Below are positions 12,918-27,500 of a stretch of 64,000 nucleotides of DNA, one piece after another (positions within the stretch are counted from its first letter, which is position 1; each line of letters starts with the position of its first letter). Source of the stretch: Linepithema humile (Eukaryota; Arthropoda; Insecta; Hymenoptera; Formicidae). The position numbers were made by a program, and so were the translations under genes. Under the pieces are notes generated by a model. The model was not told where the DNA came from and made no database searches. It worked only from the letters and a program-made list of their open reading frames with translations. The stretch spans positions 24,192,532-24,256,531 of the forward strand of contig NC_090131.1 in assembly GCF_040581485.1 (NCBI RefSeq). Direction: 5' to 3'.

Positions 12918-15900
12918 TTATTTTACTTGTTCATGAGAACGATGATGGAAAACAAACGATATACCGCTAGACCAACATTGCCGCAATGGTATATCCGGCA
13001 AATGCCGTGCATTATGCGAGTGTCGCCATTCGGACAGGTCGGAGTTGCAGTCGGATTGCTCCGATGGACCTTTTACCTCGATGCCGTTGACACAACGTCT
13101 GCATTTGAACCTAAATAAATAATGACATTATTCTTGCTGCTTGAGTAATCCCTAAAATACTTCCAGCAGTCTTATTAATTTTGTACTTACTTTGCGTGCG
13201 TATCTGAAACCGTATTCTCTTCCAACTTGAACAAATCGCGAAGGTCATTTATGGTAAAATGCCTCGCCACATCGTCTTCTTGATCGACCACTGTGGAACT
13301 CAATGCTTTCTTATGAGCTTGTCTCTGAAATATTTTCTCTTCTATCGTTCCAGTCTGAAGAATGTAAAGCATATAAAAATCTGGTCATTAAATAATGAAA
13401 ATATAACTCCTGCGTCTTTCTTAAGCATGTAAAGATTAAAAAAATATAAATATATTCATGAAAAATAAATGTTCATTAATTATTCAAAATTATTATTCTG
13501 TTACTAACAGAAAGGAAACGATAGACGAAGCACGGCTTCTTCTGGCCATCTCTCCAAACTCTGGCCATCGCTTGGTCGTCGTTTGCAGGATTCCAATCAG
13601 GATCGAACATGACGAGACGATTCGCACCGATGAGATTCAAGCCGCATCCGCCAGCTTTCGAACTGAGCATGAAGATGAAATCGCTACTGCTGTCACTGTT
13701 GAAATTATCCACTACCTTTGCTCTCTTCTTAATCGTCATCGTACCGTCGAGTCTCACATAATTATAGGAACGTTTATGACAGAGTTTCTCAAATAAATCG
13801 AGAGTCTGAGTGTAATTAGACACTAACACTATTTTGTCGTTCGTTGTAGTTTTAATGGACGCCAGCAGACAATCCAAAACCATCAGCTTGCCCGATAATT
13901 CCGGTAGCAACACTCTGTAACAAAGATTTTCCATTATTGATATATTTAGCTTTTGTATTTTATAAAATTATAAATCAATCTTACCTTGTCGAGTAATTTG
14001 ACGGTAACAATTGTGCAGCTTTCTCAAAGCCTTCTGCCCTCTCCATAATTTTATCATATATTAAGTCGGGATGATTGCACAGCTTCTTTAAGAGAGTTAT
14101 AGCAGCGAGCGCAGACAAAGTGTTTCCCTTTTTCGGATTATCACTTTCTGTAAATATAAAAATCATACATTTTATCTCTCTTATACAGTGCTTGTCTTTA
14201 TCTTCAAAATTTTTACCAAAACTATAATAAAAATATATACCTTCCATAGACTTTTTTATACTATCACTGTGTATGAAATTCTTGTAGAGACGCGTTTGCA
14301 GCTCTCCCATCTTTATGCATACCACGAGCTCGTGTTTCAATGGTAGATACTTTGAAAGTAGAGCACTGGTACGTCTAATCATACATTTATTTACAACGGA
14401 TACTAATTCGGACAAACGTTCTTGGGCAAGCTCACGCTCTTTGTCTGTTGCAGCTGCGTCCTGTCCACGTAATATGGGCGTCTCAAACTTTTTCCGGAAT
14501 TCCTGAAAAAATAATTCGAATAAGATGAGTTAAAATGCATATTGATAAATTATGCAGCGCTCTATACATTTCAATTACCTGTGCAGTTCCCAGTAATCCT
14601 TGATTAACAAAGTGTACGAGGGAAAAGTACTCCAAAAGATCATTTTGTATAGGCGTTCCACTGAGCAATACTCTCCTTTTAGCTTTTAAACCCATCAACG
14701 ATTGATATGTTAAATTTTCCGAATTTTTTAAGCGATGACCCTCGTCGCACAATACAAGGCCGACTTCATCTTGATGCAACACGTGCGCGTGTAAGCGAAA
14801 CGTTTCATAGCTTATAATGAGAATAGGAGTTACACATCTGCCGCCGTAAGTCTTCATAAAACCCATGAGGTTCCTGTCAATATCCGCTTTCTTTCCGCCA
14901 TCAATAGTGAGAATTTTGACTCTGTTATTTAACCACTTGTTAATCTCATTGTACCAATTCTTCACCAAAGAGCTAGGTGCAACAATAATTGCTTTTTCTA
15001 TTAACGGTTTAGCTTCTGGTCCTGTATAATGCAATCATCTTTTAAATATAAGTATTTCTTTGATTTTTTTAGTTTTATTAGTGACTTTAGATACTTTACC
15101 TTGTCTGAGCAACGTCCACAACAAAGATATACATTGCAGCGTTTTACCAAGTCCCATTTCATCTGCCATGATACAACCATGTGCATTTTCTATACGTTTA
15201 CCTGTTACACATTCATACATAAATTTCACACCTTCACGCTGATGCGGCCTTAACACATTGCACAATACAGGGTCTACAACCACATGTACGAGTTGCTTGG
15301 ATCTATTGAAATTGAATATTTAAAAAACATACACATTATATGGATTAAAGAAAATTGTAGAAATGTACCATATTTAGAAAAGTATACATACAGATCAACT
15401 TTTAATCTTTCATGTTCAGACAGTTCAGGTGGAGAATAAACAATTAATGCATTAGGGTCGTCAGGATCATGCAGTGGCCTACGTGGTCCTGACAGACGTA
15501 GTCCAAGAACTCGTCCAGATAATTCATAACCAGGTACTGGTATTTTAAATGGTTTGCTAAGAAGTTTCCTCACTCTCGCTTCCTAATCAATGTCACATCT
15601 TGTTTTAATAGTAATTAACAAAGATAAAAATAAAAATAATTATTTACAAATAAACTTACATGTTCAGATACTATTTTTTGCATCGTGTGGATGCCATTAT
15701 CAGAAAGAAGAACAGCTTTGCGTTCTGATATTTGTATGTCTTTGACATTCTTGGAAGCCCTTCTTTTTGTCTCTTGTTGCACATAGTTTTCAGACTGGCT
15801 TAATTCTATAACATCCTGTGGTATATCCAAAAGTAAAGGCCGTTTTCCTCTTTGACTGGGTGCAAATGATCGAATCTAGAGCATGCCAAATAAGTAAAAT

Positions 15901-16063
15901 GAAATATGTACATATAAAATATACAGAAAATATTCAATAATTAATTAATAATATTAATAATTCCTTAAAATATGAATTTTTAAAACAGGTCAATATTTTT
16001 CAGTATATTTTATCAATGAATTATAAACAAATGTAATAATTAAAACATAACCTTAGATTTCAT
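12918..16063 (-). CDS. RAD54L: RAD54-like DNA repair and recombination ATPase (okra orthologue)
   Basis: Ten minus-strand exons: 16063-16052, 15875-15660, 15582-15392, 15302-15100, 15021-14579, 14502-14241, 14147-13985, 13914-13509, 13354-13191 and 13110-12918. The sum is 2253 nt, 750 residues; human RAD54L has 747. The N-terminal FAPSQ motif matches the RAD54 start. SNF2 motifs: DEMGLGKT 187-194 (Walker A), DEGH 300-303 (Walker B, typical of RAD54), LSGTPIQND, LDGTMTIKKRAKVV, SSKAGGCGLNLIGANR and QAMARVWRDGQKK. The C-terminal CRRC and FVFHHRSHE zinc region is present. Known role: a double-stranded-DNA translocase that works with RAD51 in homology search, strand invasion and chromatin remodelling in the nucleus. 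The first exon is only 12 nt (M-K-S-K) and is inferred from ATG, donor and phase. All catalytic motifs look intact. Confidence 0.96.
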
Positions 16064-17653
16064 AACACTGATAGAAATCATTTTATAAAGATATATATTA
16101 ATCAACAAGAGGAACAAATATCCTATAAATTATTACCATTTCACGTGGTCAAATATTCATCCTTTTTGAAAATTAGCTCAGTTTTCTCCTCATTTATTAT
16201 TAAACATGAAAGTGGCGCGAACTACTAAATAAAATTTTATTCAAATTCGATTATAACGAGTTTCAGCCATTGACTATAAGACGATACTAGATGAAACATC
16301 CTATTATTTTTTCTGAACACAGCTGATTAGAAGTATGTTCAGAAAATAGACAGTTATGCACAATTTTTAAATAAGCATTTAGTAAAATATACAAATATGT
16401 TGAAAAACATGTATTCTATAAATTTGCGTTGATTTTAATTCACATAATTTCTTGTCAAATCGTATTTATTCAATATCTTATTATATTAAAGTATAATCTA
16501 TCCTAGTAAAATTTTTTTATTATATTGATAAAGTTTCATGCTTGAATTTAGTTACTCACTAACGGTTAAAATTTTACATCAAGTTTTACATCTAGATATT
16601 CATGCACCATAACCGTTCGTTCAAGAACAAAGTCTGGTTAGCCAATCAGAACTTGGAAAATTGTCTCGTGAAATTTGAATCATCTTGAATACAAATTAGA
16701 TTAAATATTAGATGGCAAAATTGAATGCTATTAATAGAATAAAAATTTCTTCGAATTAAAATTTGTCATCTATAAACTTACAAGAAAAAAGACAAATCAA
16801 TTTAATTATAAAGTATAAAATCACATGATTATTAGTTATTAAATAAACAAAAAACGTTTCAAAGACAACAATTGTTCTTTAATTTTCTATTTCTAACATG
16901 TACATTTTGCCTTTTGCAAGACAATACACGATAATGTTTCGCTTCAGAGCATTCTCTAAACAAACAACTGTACATATCATGTTAAACATTTCTTCTTTCG
17001 GTTGATTTAAACGCATAATCTTACACATGTGAATTTAGTGGAATGTAGGGAACGCACAAATACAACGTGATAGTGGATATATTTCTCTATGCTTTTCGTC
17101 TATGTTAATACTGTACGATATATTACACTTTACAATGCTTGTCGCTTGACGTGAGTGAGCACCGTTGCTCGAAAGCACGAGAGATACATGCGTCAATTAT
17201 TGAAACAATATATTCACAATGTTTATTATTTCCGTGATAAATAACATATGTAGAGTCTCGTATCTGCAGTCTGCAGATTTGCGTGCAAGATAAATTCAGG
17301 ATAAATCCATTGTAATTTACATATCAATATCTCACTGTTACTTACTTTACACTCTCATTGCACAACATCAAAAGAAAAAAAAACCGTGTACGATTCTGTA
17401 AGCCTATAATAACGTTAATATTTATAGCATATAACAAGTTATATTATATTGTTTCATATTTTCTTTTTTTCTTACGAAAGCGTACACGCCGTTTTAATTA
17501 TTCTCTTTAACTTTCTCTTGTCACATTACCGTTTTCTGCTGTAAACACGCGAAAATAGACGTGTGTTTTATTTTAATTAACGTCGATGAAAAGATAGGTC
17601 GATTTTGTACGCGTAATTTCCGCTGTTTCATTGGAACAAGCTTGCACATATAA
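16064..17653. other. Intergenic region between RAD54 and V-ATPase B
   Basis: AT-rich DNA between the RAD54 start and the V-ATPase B stop, both on the minus strand. The right part is probably the V-ATPase B 3' UTR and the left part the RAD54 promoter. No open frame of note, RNA gene or repeat family was recognised. Confidence 0.6.
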
Positions 17654-20242
17654 TTAATGACGGGAATCTCTCGGGTAGAATTCCGCGAGAGTGCTCGCCG
17701 GGATTCGCTTGAGCATCTCCTTCGGGAAGATTCGCAGAAGCTGCCAGCCGATATCTAACGACTCAAAGACCGTGCGGTTCTCATAGCTACCCTGTGAGAT
17801 GAAGTTCTTCTCGAATTTCGACAAGAATTCCAAGTACAACAGATCATCCGGTGTTAACGCCTCCTCTCCTACGACAGCTTTCATCGCCTGGACGTCCTTT
17901 CCGATGGCGTAACACGCGTACTAAAAGAAATATTTATATAATTATAAAATATAAAAACATGTTAAAAAATTTAGGAAAAAATGTGATAATTTTATTTCAG
18001 AGATTGAAACAAATTTGTAATTTTTTTATCTTTAATACACGACAACTCACCAGCTGATTGGACACATCGGAGTGATCCTTTCGCGTCATACCCTCGCCGA
18101 TGGCGGACTTCATGAGACGCGACAGAGACGGTAGCACGTTCACTGGTGGATAGATCTGCCTGTTGTGTAGCTGACGATCGACGTAGATCTGACCCTCGGT
18201 GATGTATCCAGTAAGATCGGGAATCGGGTGAGTGATATCGTCGTTCGGCATAGTAAGAATTGGGATCTGCGTGATAGAGCCGTTGCGGCCCTCTACACGG
18301 CCGGCACGTTCGTAGATTGTGGCCAAATCGGTGTACATGTAACCGGGGAAACCACGTCTACCCGGCACCTCTTCACGGGCGGCCGATACTTCACGCAACG
18401 CCTCGGCATACGAGGACATATCGGTGAGAATGACTAGTACGTGCTTCTCGCATTGATATGCCAGAAATTCAGCTGCTGTCAGAGCGAGACGCGGTGTAAT
18501 GATTCTCTCGATCGTCGGATCGTTGGCCAGATTCAAGAATAGGCACACGTTCTCCATGGAACCGTTCTCCTCGAAGTCTTGCTTGAAGAAACGAGCGGTT
18601 TCCATATTGACACCCATAGCGGCAAACACGATGGCAAAGTTGTCCTCGTGCGAGTCGAGAACGGACTTGCCGGGCACCTTCACAAGACCCGCTTGACGAC
18701 AGATTTGCGCGGCGATCTGTTAAAGTAAAAATCAAAGAATAAAATATTGATAAAAATTATATATAGTAACAAAAAATTTTAGAAACTATATATAAGTCAA
18801 CCATTAATTATAAATAATTTAGTAAAAAAATACCTCATTATGCGGCAAACCAGCAGCAGAGAAGATGGGAATCTTCTGACCACGGGCAATGGAGTTCATA
18901 ACATCAATGGCCGATATTCCAGTTTGTATCATTTCCTCCGGATAGATACGAGACCAAGGATTAATAGGCTGGCCCTGGATATCCAAGTAATCTTCCGCCA
19001 GGATTGGCGGCCCCTTGTCTATCGGCTTTCCTGAGCCGTTAAACACACGACCCAGCATATCCTCGGACACTGGAGTCCGCAGGATGTCACCGGTGAACTC
19101 GCAGTGAGTGTTTTTTGCATCAATGCCCGATGTGCCTTCGAAGACCTGAACCACAGCCTTGGAACCTGAGACCTCCAATACTTGACCAGAGCGTAGGGAG
19201 CCATCAGCGAGTTTCAGTTGTACAATTTCAGCATATTTTGGAAACTTCACCTCATCCAATATTACCAATGGACCGTTTACACCGGATACTGTCTTATATG
19301 CTGTAAGAGATAAAAAATAAAAAAATAATTACTCTTATCAATTCAATAATATCTAAAAATGTAGAATGTATTTGTGTTTTCACCTTCAAGTATTTTTCAT
19401 TTTATATTCTGTTGTTAATATATTACATATTTTTATTCGCCAGAAATAAAAATAAATATGTATCCACGCATAGAGATATATATATTCAAATGCGATAACA
19501 GACAAAAAATATAATATCAACTGAGATATATGATCTTTTTTATTATCTCCACGAGATAAAATTCTGTATCTTCTAGAGATAATTTTTATCTATTTTGTCT
19601 GAAAGTGTTTTATATTATTGTCCATATTTTACTAAATTTAAAACTACTAACTAAATCATGTGATATTCATATTTCTTCGATGGTGTATTATGTCATAATT
19701 TTCCTGATACCGACGACACAGGTTACGCCCGTGGCCAAAAATATCAGATATTTAAAAACCAGGATTAAAATAACTCAACCATCTTTGCAATTTCTAAATA
19801 TTAATCAAAAAGCTATCCCAATATTTCCTAAAAACCCAATAAAAACAACCGAAATTGCGCGCCCACGCAATCACTCAAGCGAAAACGAATCGTCGTCTGC
19901 AGTCACATGACGCTGGCAGCTCAGCCTTGCGATAGCAAAGCCGCGGATGTTCTCGGGGGAATCGTTTCGTTCTTTATGAGGAGATCCGCGAGACAGAACG
20001 ATATTATCGTCCTTCAGAATTCTTTGCGCAGAAGGAATTCGGCTGAGACCGAGAATTTCGGGGATCAGCTGACCCATTTGGTGGGATCGATCAAATGCTA
20101 CGCCCAATAAAAGTCCCGAGGTTCTCGGGCACCTCATCGTCGGCGGCTACTTACTGAGACGCGGCTGAGCGACGAAGTCGCGGGACACAGCAAGCGCGTG
20201 TTCCTGGCTTGCCTGATGGCTGTCGATGCCTTTCGAGAACAT
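17654..20242 (-). CDS. Vha55: V-type proton ATPase subunit B
   Basis: Four minus-strand exons, 20242-20155, 19300-18834, 18716-18051 and 17920-17654, encode 495 residues. The protein runs nearly gaplessly along insect Vha55: an N-terminal SQEHALAVSRDFVAQPRL, then TYKTVSGVNGPLVILDEVKF, the central SGKPIDKGPPIL and GQKIPIFSAAGLPHNE nucleotide-site segments, the long GVNMETARFFKQDFEENGS block, and the C-terminal LAEFYPRDSRH. Known role: subunit B provides the non-catalytic nucleotide sites of the A3B3 head of the V1 sector, which acidifies endosomes, lysosomes and apical membranes; it also binds actin in several animals. The first exon, carrying only about 29 residues, is separated by an 854-bp intron and was chosen because its phase and the conserved VSRDF motif agree. 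No damage seen. It is divergent from the CoA-transferase pair, with about 1.3 kb between starts. Confidence 0.97.
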
Positions 20243-21567
20243 CTCGACTTCGTTTACGGACGGTTCGCACTCTCACGTTATCCGTCGTAGTCACTGTACT
20301 CGCTCCGACGAAACAGCAGAAGATACTGGTGGCTTCGCCACTGCGTCGACCGACAGAGACGGACTGAGCGGCGTGATGATGAAGAGGGGATGAGCGTGTG
20401 ACTCGCGCGTCTAAATAACGACTACGGCGCGCAAATATATGGAATATATGTTGTGAAAAATAGATGGAAAATCCTCCTTGAAAAATTTGCGTACTGAAAT
20501 ATATTGTATTCCTTCGATTCCTTTGAAGAAATTGGCGAAAATTGTAATACGCGTGACGATGCAGTGTACATTTTGAAGGAGTGAGAAGGACGGTAGATCA
20601 GGCACGTGCAATCACGTGGCTCGAACTAAGTGAATCATTAAACGTCCGCTTCGAATGAATTCATAGGAAGACACTGTACTTAAATATGAAAATGAAGGGT
20701 ACGAAATTAAAAGAAGTGTCGACGGGATTATTCACGAAGTCACGATAAAGTCTATCATTTTTTGTATTTTTTTACCATCTAGCGATAGAAGATGGCGGCT
20801 TCTTCAATGCATGATGACAGCGCGATAGACGGCTCTGCAATCTAATTGCCGGATACTGATAAATTACATAAAATTATTCATTACTCACATTATCGTATTC
20901 AATTTATCATATCTGAATAAGCATGTATCCTTAAACAAATCATTGCTTTCGCCAGTCTTGTTGAATTCGTGAGTATAGTTGGTAACCTAAAAGCTCATTA
21001 AATTTTATTCCCATTAATACTTTAAATAAAATATTATAAATAAATTTTTGTTTTTTTGCAATTTGACACTAACATTTTTAAATTATTCAAGATATTACAC
21101 AATAATCTATATTGTAATCATATATAGTTTATAAAATAATATAGCGTTGTCTTAAGATACAAATATTTATAACCTTTAAAAGTCAAACTTGCACTTTTTT
21201 GTACTTTATTTATTTTTTTCTTTTTCCTCAACTATGTAAATATGCATTTACAATATAAATACATATGTATGTATTAATATGTACTTCGTTTACAGAAAGT
21301 GTACGAGACGAGCGCGCGACATCAGGTGCGAGTGGCGCGGCTTGCGAGTGTTCGTGACGTGACGGCGCTAGTTCACGCTACTTGGTCCGCCGCTGACACT
21401 TATCGGAGTGGCGGCGGGGCAGTGGTTGGTACATCCGAGTGTATTTCGTAGTGAGGGCTAGAGCGGACGGCAAGGTTTTCTCAGCGTGATCGCGAGCCAG
21501 TCAATCGAGTCAGTTGGACTCAGTGTGCGAGCGAGTAACAAGTTGATAACCAGTGGACGTCGAAGTG
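20243..21567. promoter_or_regulatory. Divergent promoter region between V-ATPase B and CoA-transferase 1
   Basis: Head-to-head genes flank this 1.3 kb. GC-rich segments lie next to each start (20243-20400 and 21300-21567), with an AT-rich middle. These edges are the likely 5' UTRs. A GC-rich patch around 20790-20860 contains AAGATGGCGGC, which resembles a YY1/Pho-type core, but no factor can be assigned with confidence. Confidence 0.5.
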
Positions 21568-24500
21568 ATGGCGGCCCTTAAACGAATCACCAGCCTAAGC
21601 CGGGCGCTTGCAACAATAACGTCCGCGTCGCGGCCCTGTCTGCAACATGCCTCCAGAAAAACGTTTTTCACGTATGTGAACGAGCCATCCATGCCGATCC
21701 CCGCCAAGGAGCCCTGCTGGCTGAAGACCGCCGACGAAGCCATCGAACAGGCTGAACTTGATTCAGGTAATCGATGACAGTGTTTTCCACCTTTCGCCAA
21801 TGTGAAAAGAGGACAGCGATATGATGATTTTTCATGGATTATTTGAGGTTTATATAAGACCGATTTTTAAGTCAATGTGTAGGTAATTTGGTGACGTCAA
21901 CTTTGTTTTCTTTATCATAGGTCTTTGTCTATATCATATGTGAGACTCTAGTAAAAAAAGGACGGCAAATTACCGTCTTTTACGGAATCCGTCATCATTA
22001 ATGAGTTTGCGTTGAAGACGAGCCCAAGTTCTGAGATCATCTCTTTATGAGGATTTCAAAGTATTTTAATCTGGCTGAAGCTTTGCATTTCCCGGAGGAA
22101 AATTGATCCTTTCGATTGTACAAGAATTATCTTATATTTATTCTCTATCATATCATCTGTTTCATTGTTGCATTAGGATTTTATTTCTGTAAGGTGGCCA
22201 AAACTATATTATTATCATAGTTTTTCGTGGATGTTTTATTATAATGAGATACAACTCCGAAGTCTAGAATCATTGAACGTCAGAGGAGTTGTGCAAATAC
22301 GCAGTTGATCGTCGATTTACAAGAACGATCCGTTAAACTGAACTTCCTCCTAGCAAGCTTATTACCGCCTGCAATCGGATTAAATGCAAGCACATAGATT
22401 AAATGCATGCACATAGATGTGCGGCGAGGTACAAACGATGCTGCGAAATTGATGATGATATTATTTCGAGTTTTGTAAACATATTATTGTACAGTGTTTA
22501 CACATGAATCTTTATTTACACCAATTAGTTACAAACAAGATAAACAGAGTTAAGAAACAATTTGACTATGAATGTGTGAAGTTATATAAATGTAATGAAT
22601 TTTAAATAATTTTATATAAGCCAAATAGTTAATCTTTCAGATAGATAAATGATCAGACGAATAATCTAACTTGCATATTGCAATATTTGTATGAGTGTGC
22701 TTACCTTTGTCATGTATTCGCTATTTTTTATTAGATGTTGGCCGCTCAAGATGTTTGCGTTCGGTCGATTTTCGCGCCGTTTCAAGTTCCTACTTGTGAG
22801 ATAATCGATTGCCAGTACGGAGGCCTGGTATAGATAGGACGTTTGCCTTGAATATACGACATTATTTTCGTACGACCCTCGCGTAGAAAATGACTTGTAG
22901 ATAAACGTGTCGATTAAATAAGTCGATGTAATTCGAGCAACTATATTCTTTATATCTGATACAATATAGCAAAAATTTATTACGCGCAACACAAGGATTT
23001 CAAAGAAGATATAAGTGCATTGATAAAATTAATCGCAAAATCTCTTGAAATTATCCTTTAGATATTCAAGGCTTAGAACAATTTAATAGTCATGCAGAAT
23101 GAGACTGCAAACAACTTTAACTTATTTTCAACTAACAGAACTTGCTCGTTCCAAAGATGTCAACACTTATTATATGTGGATAATTATAACCAGAGAGGAA
23201 TGCTGCTAACGTTTCTTTATCTATCTAAAATTTATTGCTTTTTATATTTATGAAGAAAAATGAGAGAATTCTGCGTTCTTACTGATAAAGAAAATTACCT
23301 AATAATTGACTAAAATTAAGCAGCTGTTAATTTTTGGCTGCTGCTAATGATGACTGATTTACAATTATTGATACTCTGATTTATATATATATATATATAT
23401 ATAAATATCTTTTGCACTATTGTGAAGCATTGGGGGTATTATTTTGTTCTTTATTTGATAACGACAGAATCAATGAGCTTTAGTTAACGGACGTAATCTA
23501 TTTATGTATTCATAAAATAACAATCTGATATAATCGTAAGATAAAATATTATCATAAAATGATAATGTTAGTTATTAGTGAGTGATATGCAGATCTGGGA
23601 CATCTTATATAATCTATATCTTTATGAGAAAATTATAATATTATGTAAATCTTACGAAAATAATAGAAATATAAGCCATCTAGAGCTAATTTAATACACA
23701 TTTACGGCGCTGGTTTTTATTTTTATGATACACGGCTTTCTAAAGTGATGTCACTTTTTTGTAAGGTGTCCTTGCTGCTCTAATGTGTTTAAGTTGAACT
23801 AAATGAGTTTTTAAATTTCATTTTTGTAATAATCTTACGAAATTTAAAATTGATTTTGTAAGTTTATTCATCGTTGATCTTGATGAATTTAATGATCTGT
23901 TTTGCTGACAGCTGTGCATGATACGGAAAGAATGGATCGCAGCTACCAACATTGACCTCGACACGCATACGCAAATGTGCAGCTGTACGTCGGTGTTTGC
24001 ATATACACGTGGATATCAAAGTCTAGTTCTCGTTTAAATATAGCTCATCATCGCCGACTAAAATTTTACCGATGTTTTGCACAATAAATGATTATTTCGG
24101 GTTTTTGCGACGTAAATATTTTTCCTTTCTGCGATGTGTAATGCATATGTTATTTTAAATAAAATAAAAACAAAGTTATTTTATCTTTTCAGTTTTTGCA
24201 ATATCTTAATCTTAATTACCCTTGTTGCAAAAAGATATGTATTAGTAATTGAAGTACATATATTGAATGACGTAGGTATGAGAGTTGGAATGTCACATGT
24301 CATCACATGTGATAATGTAACATATTTTGCAATGAAAGTTCTATAACTTATCCTATGATAAAAATATCTTTTAATGTACGGAAGAATCGATGTATCCGGT
24401 ATGTATTTTGGACCTGCGGCTTTTAAAAATATTCTCTAAACTAGTTGTATCGAATATTATTTATAACTATAACATTGCATGGAAAAAAAGAATTTTGCTA

Positions 24501-27500
24501 TCGCAGCAAAATCGTCATTATATTGTGTATCAGATGTGGTAGCGACAACATTATGCTACCATACCTAATTTTTCAAATTATTCGATATATCAGCAAAATC
24601 CATTTTGCTGGTAGAATGATAGATGAATTTTGTTGAATACATTTGTTCGTAAAGACACAAAGATGCAAATTTTAATGGCAAAGTAAAAATTAATTTGTTA
24701 TAATAGTGATATAATTTGTAGATTTAGCAAAATTATTTGCAGCAAATAAAATTAGCATTCGTAACAAATCTCTTTGGTATCCATGTAATAATTAACATGT
24801 TTTGCTATAACAGCGTAAAATTTGCTGTGCCAGCAAATTTTTTTTCCATGCGAGAACGACAAAAATTGCTATTTTGGAGACTAATTTAATTCTGCTAATA
24901 ATTATTTTATGTTGTAGTAAAACACATGTTTCTAAATGCATATGAATTATATATGTAAATGTGCTCGGGATGTTGTAATAATTCATATCTTAGTACATCA
25001 TAAAAATTTTGATAAGATATGTGCGATGTTATCTGCTGAATTTATCTCATTAATAACAGAATTGATTTGGTAATAAAATTAATCTTTTCTTGATATATAT
25101 TAACATAAAACTATCAAAGATAATAGTAATTATAACAATAAGTGAAAATAATAATTAGCATAAATAGTAAAGATATTTTATATTATTATTGTGTGAAATT
25201 TTTAATTATTTTGTAGACTAAACTGCAGATTAAATTTTTAATTATTTTGTAGAATAAACTGTATGAAAATTGCTGCTAAAAAATGCATTTAGTGCGATAA
25301 ATAACAGGATGTTTCACTTTGAAATGAAGTCTTCCTATTTACTAATAACTGCAACGTCATAAACCATGTAAACATTAGGCAACGCATACTGTAATCTACA
25401 GTATTATACGGTCCAAAGTACAAAAGTCCTCGAATGTGTCAGGCTTTTTATCAGTATAGTAAATAATTTTTTTTATTAAACTTTGTAGTTAGATACACGA
25501 CATATTATATACATTTTAAAAAAAGATTGATTATCGACGTCTTTTGCTACAGAAAAATGTATTGATAAGTTTTTGTCGTATGATTTATATTACGATTAAA
25601 ATCATATGAATTATTTAATGCAGGTTTTATTTATGTAAATGATATTAAGATACCAGATCCAAGAGTTGTGTAATATAAAGTGTTATTATTTTTATTAGAA
25701 TTTTTCTAAATTTTAGAGGACTTTTCCTCGGAATATCTAATTGTAAGCTTCATAAATGTACAAATAGATAAAGTCTCACTCTTTAATTTTGTATAAATTT
25801 TGTTGCGGCGTAAAATTTGCGATATTTTTTAACTCTCAATTTATTATTTACAGATCAAGTGGTGTACGTACAGGGCGCGGCGGCAACTCCTGTTGAATTG
25901 TTAAGAGCGATGACCGATTACGGGGTACGCTGCGATGTGAGAAACGTCCGTTTGTATCATATGCATCTCGAGGGGCCAGCTCCGTTCGCTAAGCCAGAAA
26001 ATGCAAGTACGTCGTGGTGCACACTCGTAATCTCCTGCCTTTTAAATAATATACATATCTCAATAACAACTTACCATTCAGCGCAACGTTGTTTTGTCCT
26101 TCGCGTTCTTTTGCGCTTTGTTTCGTTCAACTTTTCTCTGTGTTAGCACAGCATACGTACTTTACATAACTTTTGAACAAATCAACCACTATATTTAAAA
26201 TTTAATTGCAAAACATTTTACTTAGAAGCTCAAATTGTGAGATAGATATTAAGATTTTTGAAGCAAAATGTAAAGAAATTGTGATATAAAGAATTCAATT
26301 TTTGCTGAAAACAATTTTGTTTCATCAAAATCAAGTTATTGAGGTTCAGTGGCATATAACGAATGTCGTATTGATATGTTATTCTATCTTACAATGTGTC
26401 TGTATTTTTCAGAGCACTTCAGATCCTTCAGCTTGTTTATCGGCGGCAACGTGCGGCCCGCGGTGAACACTGGCACCGCCGACTGCATTCCCATTTTCCT
26501 GCACGAAATTCCGCGCCTCTTCAAAGAAGGCTACCTGAAGCCCGACATCTCGCTCATCCACGTGTCTCCGCCGGACGAGAAAGGTTACTGCTCGTTAGGC
26601 ACCAGCGTAGACTGCGCTCGGTCGGCTGTTAGTCATTCCAAACGTATCGTAGGTAAATTTCTGAAAATCTCGAACGCTCACGTCTCTCTTGATCGATGGA
26701 ATCTACAAAGAAAGTTGAATTTTTACAGCATTAGTCAATAAGCACATGCCCAGGACCTTCGGTGACGCTCTCATCCATGTCAGTCATCTGGATTTCGCCG
26801 TGGAGCATCACAAGCCGTTGCCGGTCCACCCGGTGAAGGCGCCCTCTAAGGCCGAACAAGATATCGGCAGGCACATCGCCGAGAACCTGGTGGTGGACGG
26901 CGCCACGTTGCAGCTGGGTATCGGCAGCATACCCGACGCTGTGCTGTCGCTGCTGGGCAACCACAAGGATCTTGGAGTTCACAGCGAGATGTTCAGCGAC
27001 GGTGTGGTGGATCTCGTGAACAAGGGCTGCATCACGAATAATCAGAAGACGATGCACCGCGGTCGTATCGTTGGGTCGTTTTGCGTGGGCTCGGAGAAAC
27101 TCTACGAATTCATGGATAACAATCCTTTCATAGGTCAGAATTTGTATCCCGTTTCAAGTTATCAAAACATGTTTTTCAGAAATTTCAAAACATTTGTTTG
27201 ACGATTTTTTTTTCTGTTACAGAAATGTTGGTTGTGGATTACGTTAATGATCCCAGAATAGTCGCCAAGCAGCCTAAGATGACGGCCATTAACTCGTGTA
27301 TCGAGGTGGACATCACTGGGCAGATCTGCTCGGACAGTATTGGTACGAGAATGTATTCCGGTTTCGGTGGACAACTGGATTTCATCACGGGCGCGTCGAT
27401 GAGCGAGGATCGGCAAGGAAAGCCGATCATAGCGCTTCAATCTGTCACCGCTAAAGGCCAGAGCAAAATACAACCGGTTCTAACATCGGGTAAGCTGATT

